Source of the DNA: Opitutia bacterium
Lineage (GTDB): Bacteria > Verrucomicrobiota > Verrucomicrobiia > Opitutales > Opitutaceae
Length of the DNA: 63,770 nt
Reading direction: 5' to 3'
Assembly: GCA_947474365.1 (NCBI GenBank)
Contig: CANJIU010000050.1
Location: 1 to 63,770, forward strand
Numbering within the stretch: the stretch's first letter is position 1; each line of letters opens with the position of its first letter. The position numbers were made by a program, and so were the translations under genes. The notes below the pieces were generated by a model that worked only from the letters and a program-made list of their open reading frames with translations, was not told the DNA's origin and made no database searches. Positions 51,021 to 59,601 of the stretch are shown here, one piece after another.

Positions 51021-52064
51021 ATGACCGCTACTGATGACGCCATCGAACTCGAGGCCGAACGCCTGTTGCGGTCGCTCATGCACGTCGACTGCGATCCGCA
51101 CGGCAAGACGTGGAACCTCGCGACGTGCCGCGCCATCGCGCCACTCACCCTCGAAATCAACCGGCTGAAAGCCGAACGGGACGCGGTCATCCTTGCGCAC
51201 TCCTACCTCGAGCCGGAAATCATCTACGGCGTGGCAGATTTTCGCGGCGACTCGTATTTCCTCAGCATGAAGGCGCGGGAGGTGCGCGCCAAGGTGATCC
51301 TTTTTGCCGGCGTGGTGTTCATGGCCGAGACGGCGAAAATTCTCTCGCCCGAGGCCACGGTGATCGTTCCAGACCGCGGCTCCGGCTGTTCGCTCGCCGA
51401 TTCGCTCACGGGGGACCAACTGCGACGGCTCAAGTCGCTGTATCCAGACGCCACGGTTGTCTGCTACATCAACAGCACCGCCGACGTAAAGGCCGAGTCG
51501 GACGTGTGTGTCACCTCCGGCAACGTCTACCACATCGTCGAACACCTCCCGGCCCGGCGGATCCTCTTTGTGCCGGACCGGCTGATGGGGGACAATCTGC
51601 GGGCCGAGATGAAGCGCCGCGGCGCCGACAAGGAGATCATCACCTCGGACGGCACCTGCATGGTGCACGATCAGTTTAGTCCGGCGGACATCGCGGAGGC
51701 CCGGGAGCGTTATCCGGGCCTCAAGGTGGTGGCGCATCCGGAGTGTCCGCCCGCGGTCGCGGCGGCAGCGGACTTCGTAGGCAGCACCGGCGCGATGATG
51801 AAGTACGTGAAGAACAGTGGCGCGCCCTACTACCTGATGCTCACCGAATGCGGGCTCGTCGGCCGGTTGCAGGTCGAGTCGCCTGAAAAGGCGTTCATCG
51901 GCGGTTGCCGGCTGTGTCCGTACATGAAGCTGAACTCGCTTGAGAAAGTGCGCGACGCATTGAAAGCGCCGAGGCCCGACCAGATCATCACCCTCGACGA
52001 AGGAGTGCGGCGGCGCGCGGCGCACTGCATCGATCGGATGTTCGAACTCTCACCGACCGATTGA
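51021..52064 (+). CDS. nadA: Quinolinate synthase A
   Basis: A 347-residue iron-sulfur enzyme that condenses iminoaspartate with dihydroxyacetone phosphate in NAD de novo synthesis. It holds VILAHSYLEPEIIYGVADFRGDSYFL, PDRGSGCSLADS, CVTSGNVYHIVE, AHPECPPAV and FIGGCRLCPYMKLN. Cysteines in GSGCSLA, HPECPPA and GCRLCPYM are the usual cluster ligands. The start is MTATDDAIELEAERL; an ATG 72 bases upstream is less likely. First gene of nadA-nadC-nadB with 13 bases to nadC. Probably transcribed as one operon. Confidence 0.96.
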   Translation: MTATDDAIELEAERLLRSLMHVDCDPHGKTWNLATCRAIAPLTLEINRLKAERDAVILAHSYLEPEIIYGVADFRGDSYFLSMKAREVRAKVILFAGVVFMAETAKILSPEATVIVPDRGSGCSLADSLTGDQLRRLKSLYPDATVVCYINSTADVKAESDVCVTSGNVYHIVEHLPARRILFVPDRLMGDNLRAEMKRRGADKEIITSDGTCMVHDQFSPADIAEARERYPGLKVVAHPECPPAVAAAADFVGSTGAMMKYVKNSGAPYYLMLTECGLVGRLQVESPEKAFIGGCRLCPYMKLNSLEKVRDALKAPRPDQIITLDEGVRRRAAHCIDRMFELSPTD

Positions 52065-52077
52065 CCCGGCCCAACCC

Positions 52078-52929
52078 ATGATTTCTCCCCGCACCGACCA
52101 CCTCATTGATCTCGCCCTCGACGAGGACGCCGGGTTGGGCGACGTGACGAGCCGCGCGATATTTTCCCCGCGTGACCGCGCGCGCGGTTACATCGACGCG
52201 AAGCAGGACCTCGTGGTGTGCGGCCTCGCCGTGGCCGCGCGAGTGTTCGAGCGGGTTGAGGCTCAACTGCAGGTGAAGCTCCTTGCCCGCGACGGCGATC
52301 GGATGAAGCCGGGTGCGCGCGTGTTGAGCGTGGTGGGACCGACCGCGGCGATGCTCACCGCCGAACGCACCGCGCTCAATTTCGTGCAGCGGCTCTCCGG
52401 TATCGCGACCCTCGCCCGGAAATTCGCGGATGCCGTCGCCGGTACCGGCGTACGAATCGTCGACACGCGCAAGACCACCCCCGGCTGGCGAGCACTGGAA
52501 AAATACGCGGTGCGCTGCGGGGGTTGCCACAACCACCGGTCTTCGCTCGGCGAGCACGTCATGATCAAGGACAACCACATCGCCGCGGCCGGGTCGCTGA
52601 CCCGCGCGGTGGCGCTCGCCCGCTCGGCCGCCCCGCATCTCGCCAAGATCGAGGTCGAGGCGAAAACGCTCGCGGAGGTGAAGGACGCGCTGCGGGCCCG
52701 CGCAGAGGTCATTCTCCTCGACAACATGCCCCCGGAAACCGTCCGACGTGCCGTCGCACTGATCGCCGGCGGAGCCGTCGTGGAAGTCTCCGGCGGCGTG
52801 CGTTTCGAGACGTTGCGCGACTATGCGTTGCCCGGCGTTGACGTGATCAGCATCGGCGCGCTGACGCATTCGGCGACGGCGGTGGACTTGAGTCTGGATG
52901 TGATTCCCATGCGGGCAGCGCGTCGCTGA
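52078..52929 (+). CDS. nadC: Nicotinate-nucleotide pyrophosphorylase (quinolinate phosphoribosyltransferase)
   Basis: A 283-residue enzyme converting quinolinate and PRPP to nicotinate mononucleotide, CO2 and pyrophosphate. The family motifs DEDAGLGDVTSRAIF, TAERTALNFVQRLSGIATL, VDTRKTTPGWRALEKYAVRCGGCHNHR, IKDNHI and VEVSGGV are all present, with the Arg and Lys substrate residues in the TRKTTPG and HR segments. It is five bases ahead of nadB; nadA is 13 bases upstream. The full pathway order nadA-nadC-nadB is therefore in one transcript. Confidence 0.96.
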   Translation: MISPRTDHLIDLALDEDAGLGDVTSRAIFSPRDRARGYIDAKQDLVVCGLAVAARVFERVEAQLQVKLLARDGDRMKPGARVLSVVGPTAAMLTAERTALNFVQRLSGIATLARKFADAVAGTGVRIVDTRKTTPGWRALEKYAVRCGGCHNHRSSLGEHVMIKDNHIAAAGSLTRAVALARSAAPHLAKIEVEAKTLAEVKDALRARAEVILLDNMPPETVRRAVALIAGGAVVEVSGGVRFETLRDYALPGVDVISIGALTHSATAVDLSLDVIPMRAARR

Positions 52930-52933
52930 CACC

Positions 52934-54490
52934 GTGAAGATCCTCCACACCGACTGTCTTGTCATTGGCGCCGGGCTCGCCGGTTCCGCCTACGCGCTGC
53001 GCGCGGCCCGGTCGGCTCTGTCCGTGGAATTACTCTCCCTCTCCGAACCGCTCGCAGCCAACAGCGACTGGGCGCAGGGCGGCATCATCTACGACACGAC
53101 GACGGACCCACAGGCGCTGGCCCGCGACATTTTCGCGGCCAGCGATCGCACGGCTAACCCCGCGGCGGTCGAACACCTCGTGCGTGAGGGCCCGCGCGCC
53201 GTCGAGGAACTGCTGCTCGACGAGCTGCACGTCGGTTTTGATCGCAGCGCCGCCGGTGAGCTCGACCTCACCCGCGAAGGCGGACACAGCGCGCGCCGCA
53301 TCATTCACGCGAAGGACGCCACCGGTCACGCGATCCTGTCAGCCGTCGCGGCGCGGGTGGATGCGACTCCGCAGATTTCCCGGCGCGCCGGGTGGGTCGC
53401 GATCGACCTGCTCACCCTCTCGCACAATTCCGACGATTTGGCGGACCGCTACCAGCCGTTGACGTGTTTCGGAGCCTATGTGCTCGACACGTCGACTGGA
53501 GAGACGGTCGCGATCGTGGCGAAAAAAACCATTCTCGCCACCGGCGGTCTCGGCCAGATCTTCCTCCACACCACCAACGTCCCCGGCAGTGTCGGGCATG
53601 GTGTGGCGATGGCCTACCGGGTCGGCGCGCGGCTCATCGATCTCGAATACGTGCAGTTTCACCCGACAGTTTTTGCGAAGAAAAACGCCGCGCGCTTCCT
53701 CATCACCGAGGCGTTGCGCGGCGAGGGAGCAGTGCTGCTCAACGCCCGCGGCGAACGCTTTATGGATGCGGTCGATCCGCGCGGTTCGCTGGCCTCGCGT
53801 GACGTGGTGGCGCGCGCGATCAAGCAGGAGCTGGCGGCCAGCGGCGAACCGCACGCGCTGCTCGACCTGTCGGCGATGACGCCGGAATTCATCCGGGATC
53901 GGTTCCCGACGATCTACGAGCGCTGCCGGGAGAACGGCCTCGACATCACGCGGGAGCCGATTCCGGTCGTGCCGGCCGCACATTTTGCCTGCGGCGGAGT
54001 GCATGCGGACCTCTCGGGCCGCACGAGCGTCCGCCATCTGAACGCCATCGGTGAAACCGGCTGTACCGGGCTGCATGGGGCCAACCGGCTTGCGAGCACG
54101 TCGCTGCTCGAGTGCCTGGTGAGCGCGAAGTTTGCGGCGCTCGCCGATGCGGCGGAAATTGAGCGGGACACCTTCCGCTTGCCCGATCCCCGTGAATGGG
54201 AAAGTCCCACGCGCGAGGCCGATCCGGTGCTCATCCGGCAGGACATGCTGCAAATCCAGCACACGATGTGGAACTACGCCGGTGTGGTCCGCTCGCCCAA
54301 GCGTCTCACGCGGGCGCGGCGGATCCTGCTCGAGCTGCGCGAGGAGATTCAGAGCTTCTACCGCGGTTGCCGGCTCACCCGGGAGCTGATCGAACTGCGC
54401 AACGCGATCCAGACTGCATTGCTCGTTGTCCACGCGGCGTCACTCAACCCGCGCAGCAAGGGCAGCCACTACGTCGTCGAGGAGGCGTGA
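52934..54490 (+). CDS. nadB: L-aspartate oxidase
   Basis: A 518-residue FAD enzyme that makes iminoaspartate for NadA. A GTG start gives MKILHTDCLVIGAGLAGSAYALRAA, the dinucleotide-binding GxGxxG motif. NSDWAQGGIIYD, EGGHSARRIIHAKDATGHAI, TGGLGQIFLHTTNVPGS and PAAHFACGGVHADLSGRTSV are the succinate-dehydrogenase-like flavoprotein motifs. The chain is complete to the helical C-terminal domain. It ends 30 bases before the convergent GT-C gene. No separate nadE or other NAD genes are in the window. Confidence 0.96.
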   Translation: MKILHTDCLVIGAGLAGSAYALRAARSALSVELLSLSEPLAANSDWAQGGIIYDTTTDPQALARDIFAASDRTANPAAVEHLVREGPRAVEELLLDELHVGFDRSAAGELDLTREGGHSARRIIHAKDATGHAILSAVAARVDATPQISRRAGWVAIDLLTLSHNSDDLADRYQPLTCFGAYVLDTSTGETVAIVAKKTILATGGLGQIFLHTTNVPGSVGHGVAMAYRVGARLIDLEYVQFHPTVFAKKNAARFLITEALRGEGAVLLNARGERFMDAVDPRGSLASRDVVARAIKQELAASGEPHALLDLSAMTPEFIRDRFPTIYERCRENGLDITREPIPVVPAAHFACGGVHADLSGRTSVRHLNAIGETGCTGLHGANRLASTSLLECLVSAKFAALADAAEIERDTFRLPDPREWESPTREADPVLIRQDMLQIQHTMWNYAGVVRSPKRLTRARRILLELREEIQSFYRGCRLTRELIELRNAIQTALLVVHAASLNPRSKGSHYVVEEA

Positions 54491-54520
54491 CGCGCCTCAC
54501 CGCCGCGGTTCGCTCGTGGC

Positions 54521-56656
54521 TCAGCGGATCGGGCGGAGCGAGCGGTAAACCGGCGGATCGTCGGAGAGTTCCGGCGGCGGCCCGTTCAATGCGGCCTCAA
54601 GCGCGGCGTAGTCGAGTTTCCAGATGAAGAGCGAATGTCCCACGTGATGTGGCGGCTGCCCTTGGTGGCGGAGCCACGCGCACAGGCGCGCCAGCCGGAG
54701 GTTGTCGTACGTGTCGATTTCCCCGAGCCAGAATTTCGTCCCCCGCTGCGCGATCAGCTTCTCGCGTGCGACGGCATCATTTCCCACCCGTTCAAGTCGC
54801 TGGATGTTGGCCAGCGCCCTCTGGTAGTGGTTTTCGAAGGTCTGACTCCAACGGCCGAACGCCGCGGTATACACTCCCTGCAACAACGACGCGCTGATGG
54901 CGTAATAACCCGGCCGGAGTCCGTACGCCGTGATCGGGCGTCGGTCGAAAAATCCCGGGAGCCTCCGCACACGCAGGCCATAGTGCTCCGGCTGGTCGGT
55001 GCCGAAATAGGCGAGATGAAGGAGTTCGCGTTGCTGCGGGTCATGACGATCGATCCATTCCTTGAGTCCGGGAAGCTCCATCCCCCAGTCAAGCGAGCTG
55101 TCGACGAGGTGCTTGTAGCCATTTCGGGGCCCACCGGCCTGCGGCGCAAAGTAGGCGAGGTAGTCCGGCCGGACCAGGAAGGATTCCGTCACAATCCAGA
55201 TCAACGGCGTCACAAGGACCGCCCGACACCACCGGTTTCGGCCGAGGCAAAGCAACGCGGCGCTCCCGGTCAGCACGTAGAGCGCCGGGTAGATGGGCAG
55301 GACATGGCGGTGCCCGATGTTGAGATCCTCCGTCATCGCAATGGCGAGATAGCAGACGATGAGGACGAAATAGGGCGTGAGTGCGTAGAATGACGGCCGC
55401 GCGATTGCGCCGTGATCGACAACGACCGAGGTCTTCCGTGGCCGCACCCACCGGGCCTGAATCGCGCCAACGAATCCCATGGCGAACGCGATCCATAACG
55501 CCGGCCGCGTCTTCACCCACACCGCATACGGGAAAAACAGCGGCTGGCCGCCGATCTTCCATTTTCCACCCATGAAACCACCCATCAAATCGTCATTGGC
55601 GAGGAGTGAATCAACCCCATGGCGGAAACCTTCCGGGAACAGCCGACTTCGCTTCATCCAAGCGATCATCTCGATCAAAGCGGGCGCTGTAGTGTCGCGC
55701 ACCGGCACCTGAAAGAGCTCCAGTCTGGGGTCGGCGGGATCCGGACTCGCCGCGTAGCGGAAACCGTAATGCATCCAGATCGCCGCCCACCCTGCCAGGG
55801 CGTGAAGCACCACGCAACCGGCGATAAGCAGCAATTGGCTCCGACACCGCACAAACCTCCAGGTGATGTTCCATCCGCTCACGATCAGCGGCCGGCCCCC
55901 CAGGCATTTTACTCCGACCAACACCGCAGTGATGGGCAGGATGGTCAGCGCACTGGGTTTCGAAAGCACGAGCAGTCCGAAACAGACGACGCTTGCCAGC
56001 AGGCGCGCGGGCGTAATCCGGTGCAGGAGGCACCAGACGGAGATCGTCGTGGCTGTGAGCAGCAGCGTGATGGAAATGTCCGTCGAGACGATTCCTCCAA
56101 AGGCCAGCATCGACGGGCTGAAGACAAAGACCGTGAGGGCGAACAGTCCGCCGACGTAGCCGAAGAGATAGCGGGCGCATCCGTAGACCAACAATCCGGT
56201 CGCGGCACCCAGCAGGGTCATCATCGCCCGGCCCTGTCGCAGCAATCGCTCTGTGTCATTGCCGAGCGAAAAGAGGAATTTGTCTCCCAGTTCATAGGCC
56301 AGGCCCTTTTGCCAGACGGGATCGTCGTGCCCGGGGAACGCCGGCTGCGAAACAAGATAGGGCAGCGTCGCCCACCGTTTGATGAGATCGCCGTTGGCGC
56401 CCTCGAAGCGGTAATCGCCGTTGCGCCAGATATTGTAGCCCGCAGCGAGCTGAAGCCCCTCGTCGAACGACACGCCTTTTTTCAGCGTCCCCATGAACGC
56501 CATCGCGATATAGCAAACGAGCAGAATGCCTACGACCCATCCCACCCATGGCGGTGCCCGTCGGCGGGAGAAGGACGCTGTGTTAGCTATCGCGGCAGGG
56601 GCGACGGGCTCGAAAATAGTCTCTGCGGCCGGCAGCGGAACGGGTACCAACGGCAT
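54521..56656 (-). CDS. GT-C-type polytopic glycosyltransferase / PMT-like membrane protein
   Basis: A 711-residue inner-membrane protein. After one helix (about 38-60), LKKGVSFDEGLQLAAGYN has the acidic pair in the first periplasmic loop, as in ArnT/PMT-type enzymes, with about ten more membrane helices to residue 500. A hydrophilic C-terminal part of roughly 200 residues begins near SSLDWGMELPGLKEWIDRH. Such proteins use polyprenyl-phosphate sugars to modify lipids or proteins outside the cytoplasm. The actual donor and acceptor are unknown. No other glycan genes are adjacent. Its upstream leader contains three hairpins. Confidence 0.75.
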   Translation of the reverse strand: MPLVPVPLPAAETIFEPVAPAAIANTASFSRRRAPPWVGWVVGILLVCYIAMAFMGTLKKGVSFDEGLQLAAGYNIWRNGDYRFEGANGDLIKRWATLPYLVSQPAFPGHDDPVWQKGLAYELGDKFLFSLGNDTERLLRQGRAMMTLLGAATGLLVYGCARYLFGYVGGLFALTVFVFSPSMLAFGGIVSTDISITLLLTATTISVWCLLHRITPARLLASVVCFGLLVLSKPSALTILPITAVLVGVKCLGGRPLIVSGWNITWRFVRCRSQLLLIAGCVVLHALAGWAAIWMHYGFRYAASPDPADPRLELFQVPVRDTTAPALIEMIAWMKRSRLFPEGFRHGVDSLLANDDLMGGFMGGKWKIGGQPLFFPYAVWVKTRPALWIAFAMGFVGAIQARWVRPRKTSVVVDHGAIARPSFYALTPYFVLIVCYLAIAMTEDLNIGHRHVLPIYPALYVLTGSAALLCLGRNRWCRAVLVTPLIWIVTESFLVRPDYLAYFAPQAGGPRNGYKHLVDSSLDWGMELPGLKEWIDRHDPQQRELLHLAYFGTDQPEHYGLRVRRLPGFFDRRPITAYGLRPGYYAISASLLQGVYTAAFGRWSQTFENHYQRALANIQRLERVGNDAVAREKLIAQRGTKFWLGEIDTYDNLRLARLCAWLRHQGQPPHHVGHSLFIWKLDYAALEAALNGPPPELSDDPPVYRSLRPIR

Positions 56657-56682
56657 TTCGAGCGCAAGCTCGGCCCGGCGGA

Positions 56683-56741
56683 ACGGCCTTTCAAGGCCGT
56701 GACGCTGACATTCCTGTCAGGACGCAAATCGGAGTGCGTCC
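56683..56741. promoter_or_regulatory. Three tandem hairpins in the GT-C leader
   Basis: Three adjacent stems are seen: ACGGCCTT/AAGGCCGT (56683-56700, 8 bp, 2-base loop as drawn), CTGACA/TGTCAG (56705-56720, 6 bp) and GGACGCA/TGCGTCC (56720-56741, 7 bp). They lie between gmk (stop 56796) and the GT-C start (56656), both on the minus strand. Together they may end gmk transcription or control translation of the next gene. Confidence 0.55.
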
Positions 56742-56795
56742 CTGCTGGACTTGCCCGTTTCATCAACAGGCACGCCCCGCAAAGTTCACGGCCGG

Positions 56796-57410
56796 TCAGC
56801 CGAATGCCGCGCTGCGCTCCCGTGCCTTTTGCAGAATCGCCAGCAATGCCGCGAAATCCTCGTCACGCGTCCGGCTTTCGATCGTGAAATCGAACTTGGG
56901 CGCCTCCCGCAGCTCGGCCTCCGCCGTCGCGATGCGCCGCGCAATCTCATCCTCATGGTCCTTGGCCCGCTCGCGCATTCGTGCCTCGAGCCGCTCGTGG
57001 TCAACCACGATGAAGATGGTGGTCATCGCGCGCCGCAGCCGCTCATCGTCGCGCGCTGCGCGTCGCAGGCTCTCGACGCCCTGTACATCGATGCTCATGA
57101 CCAGATTCTGTCCGGCCGTGAGTGGTTCGTAGACGCTCGATTTCAATGTGCCGTACAGCCGGTCCTCGTGGTCCCCGTGGACTTGCGCCCATTCGAGGAA
57201 ATGCCCCTGCCCGATTTTTTTCTGAAAATCGGCCGGCGAAAAAAAATGATAATGCACGCCGTTGATTTCACCGAGTCGGGGCGACCGGGTGGTTGTCGTC
57301 ACGACCCGGGAGAATTCTGTCCGTTCCTGGACCAGCCGATCACAGAGCGTGCTCTTGCCCGAACCAGCGGGGCCAGCGATGACAAGCAGGACAGGGGCGG
57401 CGGCGGACAT
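56796..57410 (-). CDS. gmk: Guanylate kinase
   Basis: A 204-residue kinase turning GMP and ATP into GDP and ADP. The P-loop is IAGPAGSGKSTL, followed by VTTTTRSPRLGEINGVHYHFFS (GMP binding), QGHFLEWAQVHGDHEDRLYGTL and IDVQGVESLR. The start MSAAAPVLLVIAGP is preferred; a TTG three codons earlier would be unusual. It is 12 bases after a membrane protein gene on the same strand. Essential for nucleotide supply; nothing odd in the sequence. Confidence 0.95.
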   Translation of the reverse strand: MSAAAPVLLVIAGPAGSGKSTLCDRLVQERTEFSRVVTTTTRSPRLGEINGVHYHFFSPADFQKKIGQGHFLEWAQVHGDHEDRLYGTLKSSVYEPLTAGQNLVMSIDVQGVESLRRAARDDERLRRAMTTIFIVVDHERLEARMRERAKDHEDEIARRIATAEAELREAPKFDFTIESRTRDEDFAALLAILQKARERSAAFG

Positions 57411-57422
57411 TCGCAGCAAAGC

Positions 57423-57962
57423 TCAGTAGGTGAACGCCACGATCGAGAGCAGGAGCCCATAACCGGCCAGTGTGCCGCCCAAGCCCCGTGCCCGTGCCGG
57501 TTGCGCAAACAGCCACGTGAAGAAATCCCGCAGCCGCCACGGTTGGGCGCCCAGCCAGATCGCCGCCGAAATCCCAAGGTAGACGGCAATCTTGTAGAGG
57601 ACGATCTGCGGATGTTGGAAGTTCATGTAGCCCGCTTCCAGCAACGGCATCGCGCCCATCAAAATCAACGTCGCCAGCCCGCGCACCGCGAGGAAGTCCG
57701 GCACGCACTTGAAGGCAAACACCGCCACGAGCAGGAACCCGATAAAGAGATACAGCTTGTAATCGCCGAAATCCGCCGGCGAGAGGTGCCAGATCGCGTA
57801 AAGGAACCACGCGGCGCCGGTGCCAAAGAAAAGGTAGGCGCCGGCCGTCGAGCGTGGAAAGGATTTCAGCATGGCCACGTAGCCGGAGTGATTCAGCAGC
57901 AGAGGGACTCCCAGCGCGAGTAGCAGAAGGCCGGGAATGAGCGTGGCAATCAGAAGTGACAT
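57423..57962 (-). CDS. Multi-pass membrane protein of unknown function
   Basis: A 179-residue protein with about five membrane helices, starting MSLLIATLIPGLLLLALGVPLLL and ending GGTLAGYGLLLSIVAFTY. Charged loops are short (LKSFPRST, KLYLF, RLRDFF). No family is recognised beyond general resemblance to small Verrucomicrobial membrane proteins. It is just upstream of gmk, with 12 bases between, suggesting shared transcription. Confidence 0.72.
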   Translation of the reverse strand: MSLLIATLIPGLLLLALGVPLLLNHSGYVAMLKSFPRSTAGAYLFFGTGAAWFLYAIWHLSPADFGDYKLYLFIGFLLVAVFAFKCVPDFLAVRGLATLILMGAMPLLEAGYMNFQHPQIVLYKIAVYLGISAAIWLGAQPWRLRDFFTWLFAQPARARGLGGTLAGYGLLLSIVAFTY

Positions 57963-58023
57963 CGGGCGGAAAAGTGAAAATTAGAAGGTGGCAAGGGAAG
58001 GTTCGGCAAGCGAGTCCGGTCTT

Positions 58024-59406
58024 TCAGCTCTCAACTCCGGCAAGCACCAACTGCCCGTAAAGCGTGCTGACACTGGCGCGTTCGATCCGGAGCGGCACCA
58101 GCGAACCCACCAGCCGAGGCTCGGCGTCAAACACGCACACCCGGTTCCCGCGTGTCCGGCCCGTGAAACGTCCGCCGTTCTTGTCGCGCCCTTCGACCAG
58201 CACCTCCTCGACCGTGCCGACCAGACCCGCGGTCCGGCGCAGGGAGTTTTTCTGGAGAATCTCGAGGAGGATCTGGTTGCGCGCCTCCTTCACCTCGTCC
58301 GGCACCTGATCGCCCAGCACGGCCGCCGGCGTCCCCGTGCGGATCGAGTACTTGAAGATGTAGGCCATGTCGTAGTTGCACGCCTCGAAGAGTTCGCGGG
58401 TCTGCGCAAAGTCTTCCTCGGTTTCGCCGGGAAAGCCCACGATCACGTCGGTGGAAAAATACATGTCGGGCTGCACCGCGCGGAGCGCATCGACGATTTC
58501 CTTGTAGCGCTCCCGGGTGTAGGGCCGGTTCATGGCGCGCAGGATCCGATCGCTTCCGCTCTGCATCGGCAGGTGCACGTAACCGCAAAGCTTGGACAAC
58601 CGCCCGTACGCAGCGACCAAGTCATCCTTGAAGCCGCGCGGGTGCGGCGACGTGAAGCGAATCCGCTCGATGCCTTCGATCGCGTGGACCTGTTCGAGCA
58701 GCTGCACAAAGGGCGACACTCCACCCGTGTGGGTGTAGTCCCTCCGGCCGTAGCTGGTGACAATCTGCCCGAGCAACGTGATTTCGCGAACGCCGCGCGC
58801 CGCGAGCGCCCGGCACTCGGCGACGATTTCGTCCATCGGCCGCGAGCGCTCGTCCCCACGGGTCTTCGGCACGATGCAGAACGAGCAATCCATGTTGCAG
58901 CCCTGCTGGATCGAAACAAAGGCGTTCACCTGCCGGTCCACGCCGACCTCGCCGGACTCCGGTTCGAGGTGATCCTTGATCGTGTTTTGCGAGCCCGCCT
59001 CCTCGCCAATGTCGACGATGGTTTCGCCGATGGGAACTCCAGCGTCGCGGGCGGCGCGGAGGTTGTCGAGATAGCCGGGGACCTGGTGAAATTTCTGCGT
59101 GCCGACGATCAGATCCACATCGGGCAGCTGCTCGAGGAGCGAGGCGCCGCGGTTCTGCGCCATGCACCCGAGGATCCCGAGGACGAAATCGGGCTGCTTC
59201 TTCTTGCGCTGTTGCAAGTAGCCGGCCTTGCCAATCGCCTTTTGCTCCGCGGCATCGCGCACTGAGCAGGTGTTGAGCAGCAGGATGTCACAGTCGCTTT
59301 CGTCCGAAACGATCCGGTAGCCACGGGCGCGCAGCATCGCCGCGACAGCCTCGCTGTCGCGCTCATTCATCTGGCACCCATAGGTCTTGATGTGGACGCG
59401 ATTCAT
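58024..59406 (-). CDS. miaB: tRNA-2-methylthio-N6-dimethylallyladenosine synthase
   Basis: A 460-residue radical SAM methylthiotransferase acting on A37 of tRNAs that read UNN codons. The N-terminal UPF0004 part has KTYGCQMNERDSE, LLNTCSVRDAAEQK and GILGCMAQN, giving three Cys for the second cluster. The radical SAM site is QGCNMDCSFCIVPKTRG. The C-terminal TRAM domain includes VEEVLVEGRDKNGGRFTGRTRGNR. It starts MNRVHIKTYGCQMN; the long upstream frame overlaps the divergent protease leader and is rejected. Family and order are clear. Confidence 0.96.
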   Translation of the reverse strand: MNRVHIKTYGCQMNERDSEAVAAMLRARGYRIVSDESDCDILLLNTCSVRDAAEQKAIGKAGYLQQRKKKQPDFVLGILGCMAQNRGASLLEQLPDVDLIVGTQKFHQVPGYLDNLRAARDAGVPIGETIVDIGEEAGSQNTIKDHLEPESGEVGVDRQVNAFVSIQQGCNMDCSFCIVPKTRGDERSRPMDEIVAECRALAARGVREITLLGQIVTSYGRRDYTHTGGVSPFVQLLEQVHAIEGIERIRFTSPHPRGFKDDLVAAYGRLSKLCGYVHLPMQSGSDRILRAMNRPYTRERYKEIVDALRAVQPDMYFSTDVIVGFPGETEEDFAQTRELFEACNYDMAYIFKYSIRTGTPAAVLGDQVPDEVKEARNQILLEILQKNSLRRTAGLVGTVEEVLVEGRDKNGGRFTGRTRGNRVCVFDAEPRLVGSLVPLRIERASVSTLYGQLVLAGVES

Positions 59407-59519
59407 TCCGGGAGGGGTCCTAGGTAGCCGGGGCGCGGTAGGGGTCAACGCGGGAAACCGGGGAAAACCCCGCAGGCACGGGTTGTTTCCATCGTCCTTG
59501 TGATCCGTTTTTGGAAATT

Positions 59520-59533
59520 GTTTCGCACGAAAC
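59520..59533. promoter_or_regulatory. Palindrome in the miaB/protease divergent region
   Basis: GTTTCG-CA-CGAAAC is a perfect 6-bp palindrome with a 2-base centre, in the 195-bp divergent spacer. It may be an operator or a small hairpin. No partner regulator is known. Confidence 0.35.
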
Positions 59534-59601
59534 TTCGGGGCAATATCCCATCCGGTTGCAGCAGAGCATCGGACGCCGTTTCCCGCCCCTCCTTGAAAAT
59601 C

